DNA from: Linyphia triangularis
Lineage: Eukaryota; Arthropoda; Arachnida; Araneae; Linyphiidae
Reading direction: 5' to 3'
Length of the DNA: 64,000 bases
NCBI GenBank assembly: GCA_963978545.1
Contig: OZ021723.1
Span: 6,782,124-6,846,123 of the forward strand
Position 1 is the first letter of the stretch. The number at the start of each line of letters is the position of its first letter. The notes beneath the pieces were generated by a model. The model did no database searches. It saw only the letters and a list, made by a program, of their open reading frames with translations, and had not been told where the DNA came from. Of the stretch, positions 12,030 through 23,600 are shown piece after piece. The position numbers and the translations under genes are program-made.

Positions 12030-12495
12030 ATAGCTTTAAGATAGAGCAATGAATATACAAGGATTATTTCAGAGATGGCTGCTATACTGACTACAACTTT
12101 CATTACGTTTCTTTCTGTTCACTTGTTTGCCTATGCAATTTTTTTTATCAGTACTATTGAGAGGGGGGAAGCATCTTCAACAGTCTAAACAAAACAACCT
12201 AGCTTCTAGACCGCGAGGTTGCGGGTTCGAGTCCCGTGTTAGGCATGGGTGTTTGTAAATGTATGTTGGCTTGTCGAATGACAAATTTTTCGGCGCATTA
12301 TACCCCTCGTGTTGCTGACGGCGCCAGATAATCTGAATACAACCAACCAACTAAACAAAACAACATCTATGTACGACCGAAACAGATAATCTAAAAATAT
12401 ACTGCCCGGTGTTCACCGAAGACAATTCTTGACGTATCGGTGACGTCAAAGTCTACAATAGCACATGAAATGAATGACGTCTCTGAAACGTCGTT
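12030..12495 (-). repeat. Dispersed repeat R2, copy 1 (without the 3.6-kb insertion)
   Basis: The reverse complement matches 32222-32512 and continues into 36149 onward. Shared pieces include GACGTC-rich ends, GTTCACCGAAGACA, AGATTATCTGTTTCGG, GTTTAGACTG, GGCAAACAAG-GAACAGAAAGAA and CTCTGAAATAATCC. At the point where the other copy carries a TTAA-bounded insertion, this copy has a single TTAA (about 12041). It is itself interrupted by a truncated SINE A at 12199-12350. Confidence 0.8.
12199..12350 (+). mobile_element. SINE family A, 5'-truncated copy
   Basis: The copy lacks the first ~26 bases of the tRNA-like head (no A box) but keeps GCGGGTTCGAGTCCCG (B box) and the full shared 3' part to GAATACAACCAACC. 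A 14-base target-site duplication, CTAAACAAAACAAC, flanks it at 12185-12198 and 12351-12364, so the truncation happened at insertion, as expected for target-primed reverse transcription. Confidence 0.92.
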
Positions 12496-12706
12496 GTATG
12501 TCAAGGGGTTAGGGCGACATTAGTCACTTGTTTGTGATCTCCAATGCTACATGATTCCATTTACAATCCAAGCATCTCTGTCCAGCTCACGGTTTCAGAG
12601 ATCATTGTATCTTTTATCTTCAAGATAGATATTTTTCAATTTCAAGAATGTTAAGTTCACAATTCAAGTCCATCATATTGTTATTTTAAATATCAAAAGT
12701 TTAAGG

Positions 12707-12889
12707 TTAGTTGTTTTCAGATTATCTGGCACTGTCAGCAACACGAGGGTTATAATGCATCGAAACATTCGTTATTAGACAAGCCAACTACATTACACAT
12801 TTACAAACACCCACGCCCAACACGGGACTCTAACCCGCAACCTCGCAGTCTAGAAGCTTGCACGCTAACCACTATACCGTTTGGTCGGC
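12707..12889 (-). mobile_element. SINE family A, minus-strand copy
   Basis: Full-length tRNA-derived element, slightly diverged (CACTGTCAG, TGCATCG). A perfect 14-base target-site duplication, TCAAAAGTTTAAGG, lies at 12693-12706 and 12890-12903. Confidence 0.94.
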
Positions 12890-12903
12890 TCAAAAGTTTA
12901 AGG

Positions 12904-13160
12904 CGATAACACACTAATATAGTAGCAGGAATAGTTATCTTTAGCGAAGTGTTTTCACTGAGCTTGAAAAATAGGTCTGACAGCATTCTCCATCGGGCAT
13001 CCTTGAGAACATGACAGACGATGCACCCACCAGCGTGTAAAAAAAGCTACGTCTCCCCACGTGTATGTTAAAGCATCTTGTCTATATTTCGTAGCTGAGT
13101 TTCATGCTGAGTTTCTGCATGAAAAAACGCTCGCTTAGCTTTAGACTAAACGGTGGTGTC
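12904..13160. other. Non-coding spacer between SINE copies
   Basis: No gene or repeat was recognised in this complex sequence between two SINE A insertions. Confidence 0.4.
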
Positions 13161-13172
13161 CTTTCACCACAG

Positions 13173-13350
13173 GGCCGACCAAACGGTATAGTGGTTAGCG
13201 TGCTAGCTTCTAGACCGTGAGGTTGCGGGTTCGAGTCCCGTGTTGGCATGGGTGTTTGTAAATGTATGTTGGCTTGTCTAATGACGAATGTTTCGGCGCA
13301 TTATAGCCCTCGTGTTGCTGACGGTGCCAGATAATCTGAATACAACCAAC
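13173..13350 (+). mobile_element. SINE family A, plus-strand copy
   Basis: The head GGCCGACCAAACGGTATAG-TGGTTAGCGTG carries an A-box-like motif and GGTTCGAGTCC is a canonical B box; the tail ends GAATACAACCAA. The target-site duplication CTTTCACCACAG is at 13161-13172 and 13351-13362. Confidence 0.95.
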
Positions 13351-13362
13351 CTTTCACCACAG

Positions 13363-14652
13363 TCAGTCAGGTGGAGCTACTTTATTCTGTTTAAAGTCAG
13401 TGATCGATTCCCATATTGCTAAAAATAGAATGCGGGGAGTGGAGATTACAGAAATAGCTTTTGGTGATGGGATTGTAAGTTGGTGTGATTGCATAGTGTC
13501 ATTATTTGGTGATGGTTGGTTGAATTTTAGATTTATTAGGCGCAAGGGCTGCATAAGGTCCAAACTGCAGGTGGTGGTTGGGAAACTAATTTTTGGAATT
13601 TTTTTTTCTATTGTGCAGTTTGGCAAGATATATTTATATTTGCGACATAGATATGTACAAGAATACGAAGAAGGATTTGTTATAAATTTATTCCTGGTGG
13701 TTGATCTGGCACATTACATAATTTAGCTGAGAGAACTACAATTTGAAAAAATTTAGGTAGATATGAATCAAAAGTAATGCTAAATTAATTTTGTCACACT
13801 TTATTCTCTATAACATTGCTTTTTCAATAAGTTTTAAAATAAAATCCATCAATAAAAGTTAATATCTACTTTATTTATGTGCAATTATCTACCGAATCTA
13901 TACGTTAGGCTATCTTAACCCATTGCTTTTTAATGTGTTTTCTAACCACTTTACAAGTTCTCAGATTTAAAAATCTTAGGTAATCCATTTTTCATAACGC
14001 ATTTTAGACAAAGTATACTTAATAATATATTTACCTGTTTAAATAACAATAGTACTTCAAAAGTTAAGACTCATTGTCCTTTAAAAAGTACTAATAAAGG
14101 CACTATGTCAGATTATTGGTGGAGGTAAAACAACAGTGTGGAATTAGAAATACAACTGACAACTCTGTTTCTACCTCAATAAATGGTAATATCTTTAAAT
14201 ATTTACAAAATTTCTGCATGCTATAATCTAACACATCTATACTTTACTTACTTTGTAACCTCTGCGTAATTTTGTCTCGTTCCCTCGCCTATATATATAA
14301 ATCAGAGTGCATCCATGCGCAAAAAGGGACCAAAGAGGATTACAGCCCCCCCCCCCCCCCTCCCCACTCGTCTCCCTTACACACCGGGCAATACACAAGG
14401 CGATAATCCACTAAGTAGACTCCAGGCAGCCAACTCACTTCTCCCTACACTTCCGAAATAAGACAACAAAAAGGGGCAGAAATAATACTCGATAGGGATA
14501 AGGCTATTGGATGAGGTGGAGGGGTCGCTTTATAAGTTACCACTTCTATATGGAATGACGTCATGACAGTGACTTATATAAAAATGCATTGACTAAAGGA
14601 TATTTAAAAGGGTGGTTTGATAACTACATGTAAACTCGAAGTAATGACTCCA
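13363..14652. other. Non-coding DNA; poly-C tract and GC-richer island
   Basis: No supported gene. Open frames of up to about 108 codons near 13400-13726 occur on both strands in overlapping frames with no recognisable motif and are judged accidental. From 14280 to 14560 the sequence is GC-richer and includes a pure C run (14347-14360). Confidence 0.45.
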
Positions 14653-14668
14653 TTAACTGTGATTTGGG

Positions 14669-14847
14669 CTGGTTGGTTGTTTTTCAGATTATCTGGACCC
14701 GTCAGCAACACGAGGGCTATAATGCGCCGAAACATTCGTCATTAGACAAGCCAACATACATTTACAAACACCCATGCCCAATACGGGACTCGGAACCCAC
14801 AACCTCGCGGTCTAGAAGCTAGCACGCTAACCACTACACCGTTTGGT
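14669..14847 (-). mobile_element. SINE family A, minus-strand copy
   Basis: Full-length copy; read on the minus strand it starts with CCAAACGGTGTAGTGG and ends with the shared CAACCAACC tail. A 16-base target-site duplication, TTAACTGTGATTTGGG, is at 14653-14668 and 14848-14863. Confidence 0.95.
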
Positions 14848-14885
14848 TTAACTGTGATTTGGGAATCGTCTGTAAAAGGTTTCTG

Positions 14886-15178
14886 CTCTGCAAATGGTTG
14901 ATGGGCTCCAGTGTCCTGGTGGTAAAAGACACCGAACTCATCAAGAATAGATCGTGGGTTCAGTCCTGTCCTCGCTGAATACTGGTGTGTACGATAATGG
15001 AGACTGGTTCACAAAAACTATTTCATGACCTTAATGTCCTCTCGTTGGTATGGTGGCGTTGGAGAGAGAAGTTTGCGCGATAAGGCTTCGACCTCGTAGT
15101 ATTTTAGCTGTTTAAAATTACTAGACGTTTTAGGCTGTGATTAGCACTTCATAATGGCAAAAATTGACAGCCAGAACT
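14886..15178 (+). mobile_element. tRNA-derived SINE family C, copy 2
   Basis: The tRNA-like head (14890-14970) has GTCCTGGTGGTAAAAGACACC and GTGGGTTCAGTCCTG. The body matches the inverse of 7971-8250 through GCGCGATAAG, ACCTCGTA and AGCACTTCATAATGGCA. No clean target-site duplication was identified. Confidence 0.8.
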
Positions 15179-15253
15179 TTGAAAACAAAACTAAATAGTT
15201 TAAAAGCCAATTGAATTGCCAACATTTTGTTCCCCATCTAATGTTACTTAATA

Positions 15254-15425
15254 CAGTCAAACCCCGTTAACGTGAAATCGCTTAACATGAAATCTCGTTT
15301 AACGCAAACTAAAAGCAGTTCTTCGCACTTAAAACTTATCGTTAATTTATTCGTTAAACTTGAAATTCGGTTAACGTGAACAATTCTGGCGAACCCTTCG
15401 ACTTCACGTTAACGGAGTTTGACTG
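15254..15425. mobile_element. pogo/Tigger-like MITE (172 bp)
   Basis: It begins CAGTCAAACCCCGTTAACG and ends CGTTAACGGAGTTTGACTG, an inverted repeat of about 24 bases. CAGT...AC(C)...CGTTAA tips of this kind are characteristic of Tc1/mariner-pogo (Tigger) non-autonomous elements. TA precedes the left end, but the right flank reads TTGG, so the TA duplication is not intact on the right. No coding sequence. Confidence 0.8.
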
Positions 15426-15484
15426 TTGGTTGCCTACAGACGCTAACTAAGGTTTCGACCTCCTCGTACTCTTTGAGAGGCTTA

Positions 15485-17105
15485 TATCCATTCAAGTACC
15501 CAAACAAGTTATGAGCCAATTGTGTACCAACCCAAGTACTCAAACAAGTTATGAGCCAATTGTATCCATTCAAGTACCCAAACAAGTTATGAGTCAATTG
15601 TATATCCATTCAAGTACTCAACTAAGTTATGAGCATATAATTTGGTCAAGTACCCAAACAAGTTATGAGCCAATTCTATACTCACCCAAACAAATTATGA
15701 GCAAATTATTTACCAACCCAAGTACCAAAAGAACTTATCAGCCAGTTCTATGTCCATTGAAGTACCCAAACAAGTTATGAGCAAATCATATACCAATTTA
15801 AATATCTAAGCAATTTATGAATCAATTATACACTCATCCAAGTACCCAAACAGGTTACTATGCAATTATATATCTCTTCACACACCCAAACTAGTTCTGA
15901 GTAAATTATATACCATTTCAAGTACCATAATAAGTTACTAGCAAATTGCTTTCAAATTGACTCATAACTTGTACCCAAACGTTATAAACTAATTATATAC
16001 CAATTCAAGTACCCAAACAAGTTATGAGCCAATTCTATACTCACCCAAACAAATTATGAGCAAATTATGAGCCAACCCAAGTACCAAAAGAACTTATCAG
16101 CCAGTTCTATGTCCATTGAAGTACCCAAACAAGTTATGAGCAAATCATATACCAATTTAAATATCTAAGCAATTTATGAAACAATTATACACTCATCCAA
16201 GTACCCAAGCAAGTTACTATGCAATTATATATCTCTTCACACACCCAAACTAGTTCTGAGTAAATTAGATACCATTTCAAGTACCATAATAAGTTATGAG
16301 TCAATTGCTTTCAAATTGACTCATAACTTGTACCCAAACGTTATAAACTAATTATATACCAATTCAAGTACCCAAACAAGTTATGAGCCAATTCTATACT
16401 CACCCAAACAAATTATGAGCAAATTATGAGCCAACCCAAGTACCAAAAGAACTTATCAGCCAGTTCTATGTCCATTGAAGTACCCAAACAAGTTATGAGC
16501 AAATCATATACCAATTTAAATATCTAAACAATTTATGAATCAATTATACACTCATCCAAGTACCCAAACAGGTTACTATGCAATTATATATCTCTTCACA
16601 TACCCAAACTAGTTATGTGTAAATTATATACCATTTCAAGTACCATTATAAGTTACTAGCAAATTGCTTTCAAATTGACTCATAACTTGTACCCAAACGT
16701 TATAAACTAATTATATACCAATTCAAGTACCCAAACAAGTTATGAGCCAATTCTATACTCACCCAAACAAATTATGAGCAAATTATGAGCCAACCCAAGT
16801 ACCAAAAGAACTTATCAGCCAGTTCTATGTCCATTGAAGTACCCAAACAAGTTATGAGCAAATCATATACCAATTTAAATATCTAAACAATTTATGAATA
16901 AATTATACACTCATCCAAGTACCCAAACAGGTTACTATGCAATTATATATCTCTTCACATACCCAAACTAGTTATGAGTTAACTATATACTATTTCAAGT
17001 ACCATAATAAGTTATGAGTCAATTGCTTTCAAATTGACTCATAACTTGTACCCAAACGTTATGAACTAATTATATACCAATTCAAGTACCCAAACAAGTT
17101 ATGAG
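15485..17105. repeat. Higher-order tandem repeat: ~40-bp monomers in 359-bp units
   Basis: Diverged ~40-base monomers built on 'AAGTACCCAAACAAGTTATGAG' fill the array. From about 16001 the pattern recurs exactly every 359 bases (CAATTCAAGT at 16001, 16360, 16719 and 17078), about nine monomers per unit. In each unit one monomer is inverted (AATTGACTCATAACTT); in units near 16291 and 17011 it pairs perfectly with its neighbour to form a 16-bp stem with a 7-base loop. Open frames here are repeat translations. Confidence 0.93.
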
Positions 17106-17600
17106 CCCTATTCGTTTTTGCCATCTCTCCTTAGTACAGGGAGGGGAGTGTTCCGATTGCTCTCCCTCTTTCTCCCATTCCACCACCCGGGGTGGATTGT
17201 GTCTGTATGTTTGTGGAAAACAACTTCCTCCAACACACGTGACCGGGATGCGGTATCTTCTTGCTCTTGGTGATCTTTTTTTTTTTCTCTCTCCTTGTGG
17301 CGATTACAAGCGGGGAGAAGGCGATTTGGCTTCTATTATTAATCGCCATATCTTCGATAAACTGCGGAGAGAGTGAGAGGGTGGGAGAAAGGTTTCTGTT
17401 TTTGTGTGTTTTTTTTTTTTTTTTGCCTACACGTTTAATCGGGTTTGGGATGAGTGAGAAATGTTATTTGATAAGAGTGGACTACATGGAGCGCCTCTGC
17501 AAACTTTTAGGATTTTCTTTCTTTGTAAAAAGGTTTATTTATTGAATTTACTTCTGTCATTGAAAGTACTGTATTGTAAGTATACAAAAAACATTTACAA
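17106..17600. other. GC-richer low-copy block
   Basis: The sequence changes abruptly at the end of the array to complex, GC-richer DNA with pyrimidine runs. Several overlapping open frames (60-94 codons) exist on both strands, but they show no family motif and contain long Phe runs from T tracts, so none is called a gene. Confidence 0.35.
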
Positions 17601-17604
17601 AAAA

Positions 17605-17875
17605 TTGCCATTAATATTATTATTATTAAATTATAATAATAAGTAAGAATTATGATTATAATGATGGCAATGATAATAGTAATAATAATGATAAAAATAA
17701 TAATTTGAATAATAATATTAATATATAACAATAAGCACAATAACAACAAAACTAACAACAAAAATGACAACAACAGCAACAATTACAACAATGACTACAA
17801 TAACACCAGTGACAACGATAAAAACGACAATAATAATAATATTAACAATACTAATAATAAATAATGATGATAAAA
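17605..17875. repeat. Imperfect trinucleotide tract (AAT/AAC-rich)
   Basis: Interrupted AAT, ATA and AAC triplets run for about 270 bases. The Ile/Leu-rich minus-strand frame across it is a simple-sequence artefact. Confidence 0.8.
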
Positions 17876-17952
17876 TCTAATAATTTTTATAGTTGAGGCT
17901 GTGATGATGTTGATGATTGGTGTAGTGATGAAATATCAACGGAGAGATACCA

Positions 17953-17984
<32 letters not shown>

Positions 17985-18143
17985 CTTCTATTATTTGCAA
18001 AATTATTTTGCATTCATATCTTCTGTATCATTTGCTAAAATTGTGAGCATCTTTGTTCGAAGTCTTTTTCTGATATAACGCATTCTAAAATAATTTATGA
18101 AATATTAGTAAGGGGTAGTTAGGCAAAGTAGCGAAGTGGTGAG
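17876..18143. other. Non-coding DNA with poly-T tract
   Basis: A poly-T run of about 26 bases (17953-17979) lies in otherwise unremarkable AT-rich sequence. Confidence 0.5.
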
Positions 18144-18157
18144 GTACTGCTACTAGG

Positions 18158-18338
18158 TTGGTTGGTTGTTTTCAGATTATCTGGCGCCGTCAGCAACACG
18201 ATGGCTATAATGCGCCGAAACATTCGTTATTTGACAAGCCAACATACATTTACGAACACCCATGCCTTACACGGGACTCGAATCCGCAACCTCGCGGTCT
18301 AGAAGCTAGCACGCTAACCACTATACCGTTTGATAGGA
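18158..18338 (-). mobile_element. SINE family A, minus-strand copy
   Basis: Full-length copy. Its target-site duplication has one mismatch: GTACTGCTACTAGG at 18144-18157 and GTACTTCTACTAGG at 18339-18352. Confidence 0.93.
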
Positions 18339-18352
18339 GTACTTCTACTAGG

Positions 18353-19500
18353 AGAGGAACGAATTAAGTTTTGAAGGTAAGACGAAGGGATTTTTTTAAA
18401 AGTTAAAATGACTTTTGTAAAGTAATATGACACTTGGCCACTTTGTTTTGTTTTTCTTTTTGACTATTATATATATAAAATACTTTGAATAAATGCTTTA
18501 TTATCAGTTTGTGATTTAAGTGACAAAATTCGTGCTTTCCATGTCTTGTTTAACAACAGCGCGAGCCAAATAGAAAGAAATTGAAAAACAAAAAGCAGGG
18601 ACCATGAATGCTAAAAATAAAAAGTTATTCCATGGTTATTGAGAAAACCTAAGTTAACTCTACTGTAGCAGACATTTTTCAGTCAGCATTAAGATCAGAA
18701 AAACAGTGTATCCCATGCCAATACTGTTCCTTTGGGCGAAGTAGTGCATGAGTTCAAGAACCAAGATTTTCATGCTTTTTATAAAATTGAAATTAATTTA
18801 ATGCTTTCCCTTTCTACTTATATATATTATTTTAAACTTATGCAACTTTTCCATAAATTAAATAACTATTTTGTAATTTTAAATCATTCTTATTTCCTCA
18901 TCATAGGTTTTGAAAATAAGTGGCTACATTGCCCGACTTGGTTTGGCCTAGTGGCAAATTGTATAATTTTTGATAAATTTATCATTTTGCGTGCTTAATT
19001 CTAAAGTGATCTAAAAAGTATATCATTTATTGGGAGTGTTGGAACATGTAATCATTAAAATTTTATTTAATTGCAAGCCAGCTATAAAAACAGTAAATCT
19101 TAACTTGACCATTTTGCCCGTCATTTCTTTATTAATAAAAAACAACAACTTTGGAATATGTTATTGAGTGAAAGAGTAACGCCTTCCTTACTTGTAACTT
19201 TGACTTCTCGTACAGTTAATGAACGATTAATAAAATGCATTTGAAATGAAGAAAGCAGCTACCATTTCATTATTTAAAAAGCATTCCAGTTTAATATTGA
19301 CATGTTAGGTTACCTTTTATTTCAAAGGCGCAAAGTATACTTTTCATGAAAGCCAAAAGCTTTTTTTTTATGCAGCTAAATCAATTGATTTCTCCATGAA
19401 ATTTTCAAGCGCTGTCAAACTTAAATATTTAAACATTTTCCTCTCAGCTGTTTATTTGTTTTATCCAGCACACACACCAGTGGAAGCAAACAGGTAAACT
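18353..19500. other. AT-rich non-coding DNA
   Basis: No gene was recognised. A frame of 88 codons near 18732-18998 has no recognisable motif and lies in AT-rich DNA. Confidence 0.5.
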
Positions 19501-20335
19501 GTTCCCAGGGAATCACTCCCAGGTCTGAATTGAATTAGGTTAAAACTCAAAGACACTCTTCCGTATACAGCAGTTGACATTTAGAGCCTATTTACCTCAG
19601 TTTGAGCCCCTTAACACAAGCCATTTCCAACCTCCAGAAAGGGAGGGGGTAAAAAAAAAAACAACCTCCTCCGCTAATATTGCTCATAACAAACGCGCCA
19701 GATTGCCAAATGATGCCATATTGATCTTCGCCCATGCCAGTATTTGAACAAGCGAGAGAACAGAGAAGAGATTTAAAATACGAGCGAGACTGTTTGTTTA
19801 CTATTAGACAGAAGGTATACAGGCACGAGCTGGAAGGTCTTTTGTGCTTCGGCGAAATACGCAATCGTCTTATTACAACATCGGAGAGAAACTCATTACA
19901 GGACGAGTCTTAGCGAAAGGCAGTGTTGACATTACGAATCGTTGGGAGGGGTTCGGGGGGGAGTACTGTGGCGTAGAAGGGGGGGTTCGGTTGGACAGCT
20001 ATTCCGGTGGTAAACATCCGAACCGTGTGTGTATGTGTACACACAACGAACTGTGTGTGTGTACAGTGTGTGTATGTGTGGGCTCTTCCTTTGTGCAGGC
20101 CTAACCAAACAATGGTCACCCGACGTCTGTGGGGGAGAGTGGGGGAGGGGGTCAACATCAACTTTAACCCCCCTTTTCATTCTCCGGGCCATTTGTTCTG
20201 GACAAACAAAAGGAGAGACCGACAACAAACCTTTTGCGGATAGAATTGATGGGGGTGGTGGGAAAATTGCACGAGAATGGATGGTTTTGAGGGGAAATTT
20301 TGGTATGAAGTATGTTTGGAATGAAAAATAAATGA
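19501..20335. other. GC-richer low-copy block with GT-rich tract
   Basis: This complex block contains an interrupted GT/CA microsatellite (20027-20080). Open frames on both strands (up to 137 codons, minus, 19932-20345) overlap each other heavily, and their sequence is dominated by the GT tract and C/G runs; no domain was recognised. Confidence 0.35.
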
Positions 20336-21840
20336 AATGATACATGGAAAAAAGTATAAACGGAATGAACCATGAATGGAATGAAGAATATATCGAATGA
20401 AGTATGTATGGATTTAAAAGTATGTGGAATAAAAAATATATAGAATGAAGAATATATAGAATGAAGTATATATGGATTTAAAAGTACATGGAATGAACCA
20501 TATATGGAATGAAGAATATATAGAATGAAGTATATATGGATTTAAAAGTACATGGAATGAACCATATATGGTATGAAGAATATATAGAATGAAGTATATA
20601 TGGATTTAAAAGTACATGGAATGAACCATATATGGAATGAAGAATATATAGAATGAAGTATGTATGGATTTAAAAGTATGTGGAATAAAAAATATATAGA
20701 ATGAAGAATATATAGAATGAAGAATATATAGAATGAAGAATATATAGAATGAAGAATATATGGATTTAAAAGTACATGGAATAAAAAGTGTATAGAATGA
20801 AGAATGTATGGATTTAAAAGTACATGGAATGAACCATATATGGAATGAAGAATATATAGAATGAAGTATATATGGATTTAAAAGTACATGGAATGAACCA
20901 TATATGGTATGAAGAATATATAGAATGAAGTATATATGGATTTAAAAGTACATGGAATGAACCATATATGGAATGAAGAATATATAGAATGAAGTATATA
21001 TGGATTTAAAAGTACATGGAATGAACCATATATGGAATGAAGAATATATAGAATGAAGTATATATGGATTTAAAAGTACATGGAATGAACCATATATGGT
21101 ATGAAGAATATATAGAATGAAGTATATATGGATTTAAAAGTACATGGAATGAACCATATATGGAATGAAGAATATATAGAATAAAGTATATATGGATTTA
21201 AAAGTACATGGAATGAACCATATATGGAATGAAGAATATATAGAATGAAGTATATATGGATTTAAAAGTACATGGAATGAACCATATATGGTATGAAGAA
21301 TATATAGAATGAAGTATATATGGATTTAAAAGTACATGGAATGAACCATATATGGAATGAAGAATATATAGAATGAAGTATATATGGATTTAAAAGTACA
21401 TGGAATGAACCATATATGGTATGAAGAATATATAGAATGAAGTATATATGGATTTAAAAGTACATGGAATGAACCATATATGGAATGAAGAATATATAGA
21501 ATGAAGTATATATGGATTTAAAAGTACATGGAATGAACCATATATGGTATGAAGAATATATAGAATGAAGTATATATGGATTTAAAAGTACATGGAATGA
21601 ACCATATATGGTATGAAGAATATATAGAATGAAGTATAAATGGATTTAAAAGTACATGGAATGAACTATATATAGAATGAAGAATACATAGAATGAAGAA
21701 TACATAGAATGAAGTATATATGGATTTAAAAGTACTTGGAATAAAAAATATATGGAATGAAAAATATTTGGAATGAAAAGTAAATGAAATGAAAAATATG
21801 TGAAATGAAGTATATATGACATATATGAAGGATATGTTTA
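20336..21840. repeat. 64-bp minisatellite built of four 16-bp subunits
   Basis: The core unit is four 16-base words: GAATGAAGTATATATG, GATTTAAAAGTACATG, GAATGAACCATATATG and GAATGAAGAATATATA. Unit starts step by 64 bases (20521, 20585, 20649). A GGAATG/GGTATG variant divides units into two classes that often alternate, a partial 128-bp higher order. The edges (20336-20500, 20680-20830, 21660-21840) hold 16-mers in irregular order, as expected where unequal exchange is less effective at homogenising. The minus-strand frame is repeat translation. Confidence 0.95.
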
Positions 21841-23185
21841 TTTTTTTGGTATAAAGTACATAAACCATATATTACTTTTTTTTTTGTTTTTTTGTATGAA
21901 GTTTGGTAAGAACGTAGTTTGATAGGTAGATAGGCAGTGGTAGTTGAATTAAATCGTTTAAAAGTTTGGCTAGGAATAAATTTTTTTTTCAGTTAGTAAA
22001 AATAATGATTATTGATGTTTTTAGATGAATTGTAAATCAACTCGTACAAATCAACAATATTATTCCTGGTTCAGAATGCATTGTTAAATTTTGATTTGAT
22101 ATAGTGCAACTAATTTTTAATTTATGATGATTTACACACAGATTTATGTCACAGACACTTTTAAGTTAAATTCTTAAAGCCAATAACGGGAATGGTGTTT
22201 TAAATTTTGTCTTTCGTATTTATCAAATTAAGGGAAGAAAAACAGGTAGATATTTTTAGATCTGGTATTTTAAAATGTTCTTCGGTAAATTCACGTAAGT
22301 CTTCTAATTTTGTGCTCCTCTTTTTTTATTTTTGGGCCGCATAATAACTTTTAAGTAACAATTTTCATATAATACCTAACACGTGTCTAAACATACTTTT
22401 GACGCAAATGCATAGTAACAAAAAATTTAATTTTTAAAATTTGTCATAGAATTTAACCTTTAATTTTTTTATATGTTTTTAATTATTTATTTGTATTATA
22501 ATTATTAAATATGTACTTTTTTAAAATTAAATTGAGCAAACGTTTCTCAAATATTCGCTATTTAATTTTTAGAACAGATGGATTTGAAAGCTATTTTAAA
22601 AATAAATTTTCCTCCTTGTTATTTAATTTTTTTACACTTTTGGGTTATTCAGTAAGATTGGTTTACAAATGATTCACAACTTAAAAAATAATTATTTTCT
22701 AAAATTCTAAAGTCTCTTCTTAAATATAAAAATATTTTTTAATAACTACATAACCTTCAGGAGACAATGCAAAACTGAGTTGGCTACAAATAGTTTGCAG
22801 AGTAAAAATAATTACTTTCTAAAATTATTAAGCCACTCGTTAAGTACAAAACTATTTCTCAATAAATACATATTTGCAAAATGTAAGTTTTTCAATGATA
22901 ATTATATTTTGATCATTTTAATCATCTTTATAAAGTTCTGGAATAGAAGTCAACAATACGTTGTTAAGAAAATTTTCATTCTCCTTACGAAGTTCATATT
23001 GTTTTATACCTTCAGAAAGCCATTCAATACATCGAGATTGATATTTTCTCTCTGAAGAAGCTTATAAAACTTATTTTTAAGGTTTTAGAATTTTTCCCGT
23101 TTAAGTTTATACTTACTATTAGTCAGATTCAACGTTCATCGAACACAAAAACTCTTTTTGAAACTTTTACATTGACTTCGATTTT
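21841..23185. other. AT-rich non-coding DNA
   Basis: No gene was recognised. A diverged ~115-bp direct duplication is visible (about 22675-22750 and 22785-22865, sharing TAAAATTATTAAG-like and AAATA-TTATTTTCTAAAATT words). Confidence 0.45.
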
Positions 23186-23189
23186 GTGT

Positions 23190-23600
23190 GTTTGGGATCG
23201 AGTAGAGTTGAAACTTGGCAAATAGACTTGTTGTCGATGGCAGTACATTCTATCAAGTTTTTCAGACAGACACTACATGGCCGTTTTCACCCATTTTTAT
23301 TGACGCTTTGAATGATTAATTAATCCACTTTGCATCATGCAATTGAGCTGCAACTTCGCAGATAGAATTTATCGTCGGCAATGAACCTATCAAGTTTTCG
23401 CGGAGTGTTACTAAATGGCTTCTTTGCCGTTGCCGTTTCATGGGTCTGACTAGCTTACCATCATAGCTGATTGAGCTGAAATTCGGCAGATAAAGACGTT
23501 GTAGATAACGATGCATTCTTTTAAGTTTTTGGGGCAAAAAATGGCAAGGAATGGACTAACTTTTAGTCGATGGTTCTTTTCGTATAGGTCAATCATAACC
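23190..23600. repeat. Diverged ~130-140-bp tandem repeat, three units
   Basis: Three units share the order 'GAGCTGAAA-TTCGGCAGATA ... GTCG-GGCAATGCATTCTATCAAGTTTTT'. They begin near 23200, 23345 and 23472 and are strongly diverged. No coding function is supported. Confidence 0.6.

Noticed and set aside
13400..13726. 108-codon plus-strand open frame
   Set aside because: Opposite-strand frame of similar length, no homology recognised, low-complexity hydrophobic composition.
19932..20345. 137-codon minus-strand open frame
   Set aside because: Overlaps several other frames on both strands, passes through a GT tract, and shows no domain or splice context.
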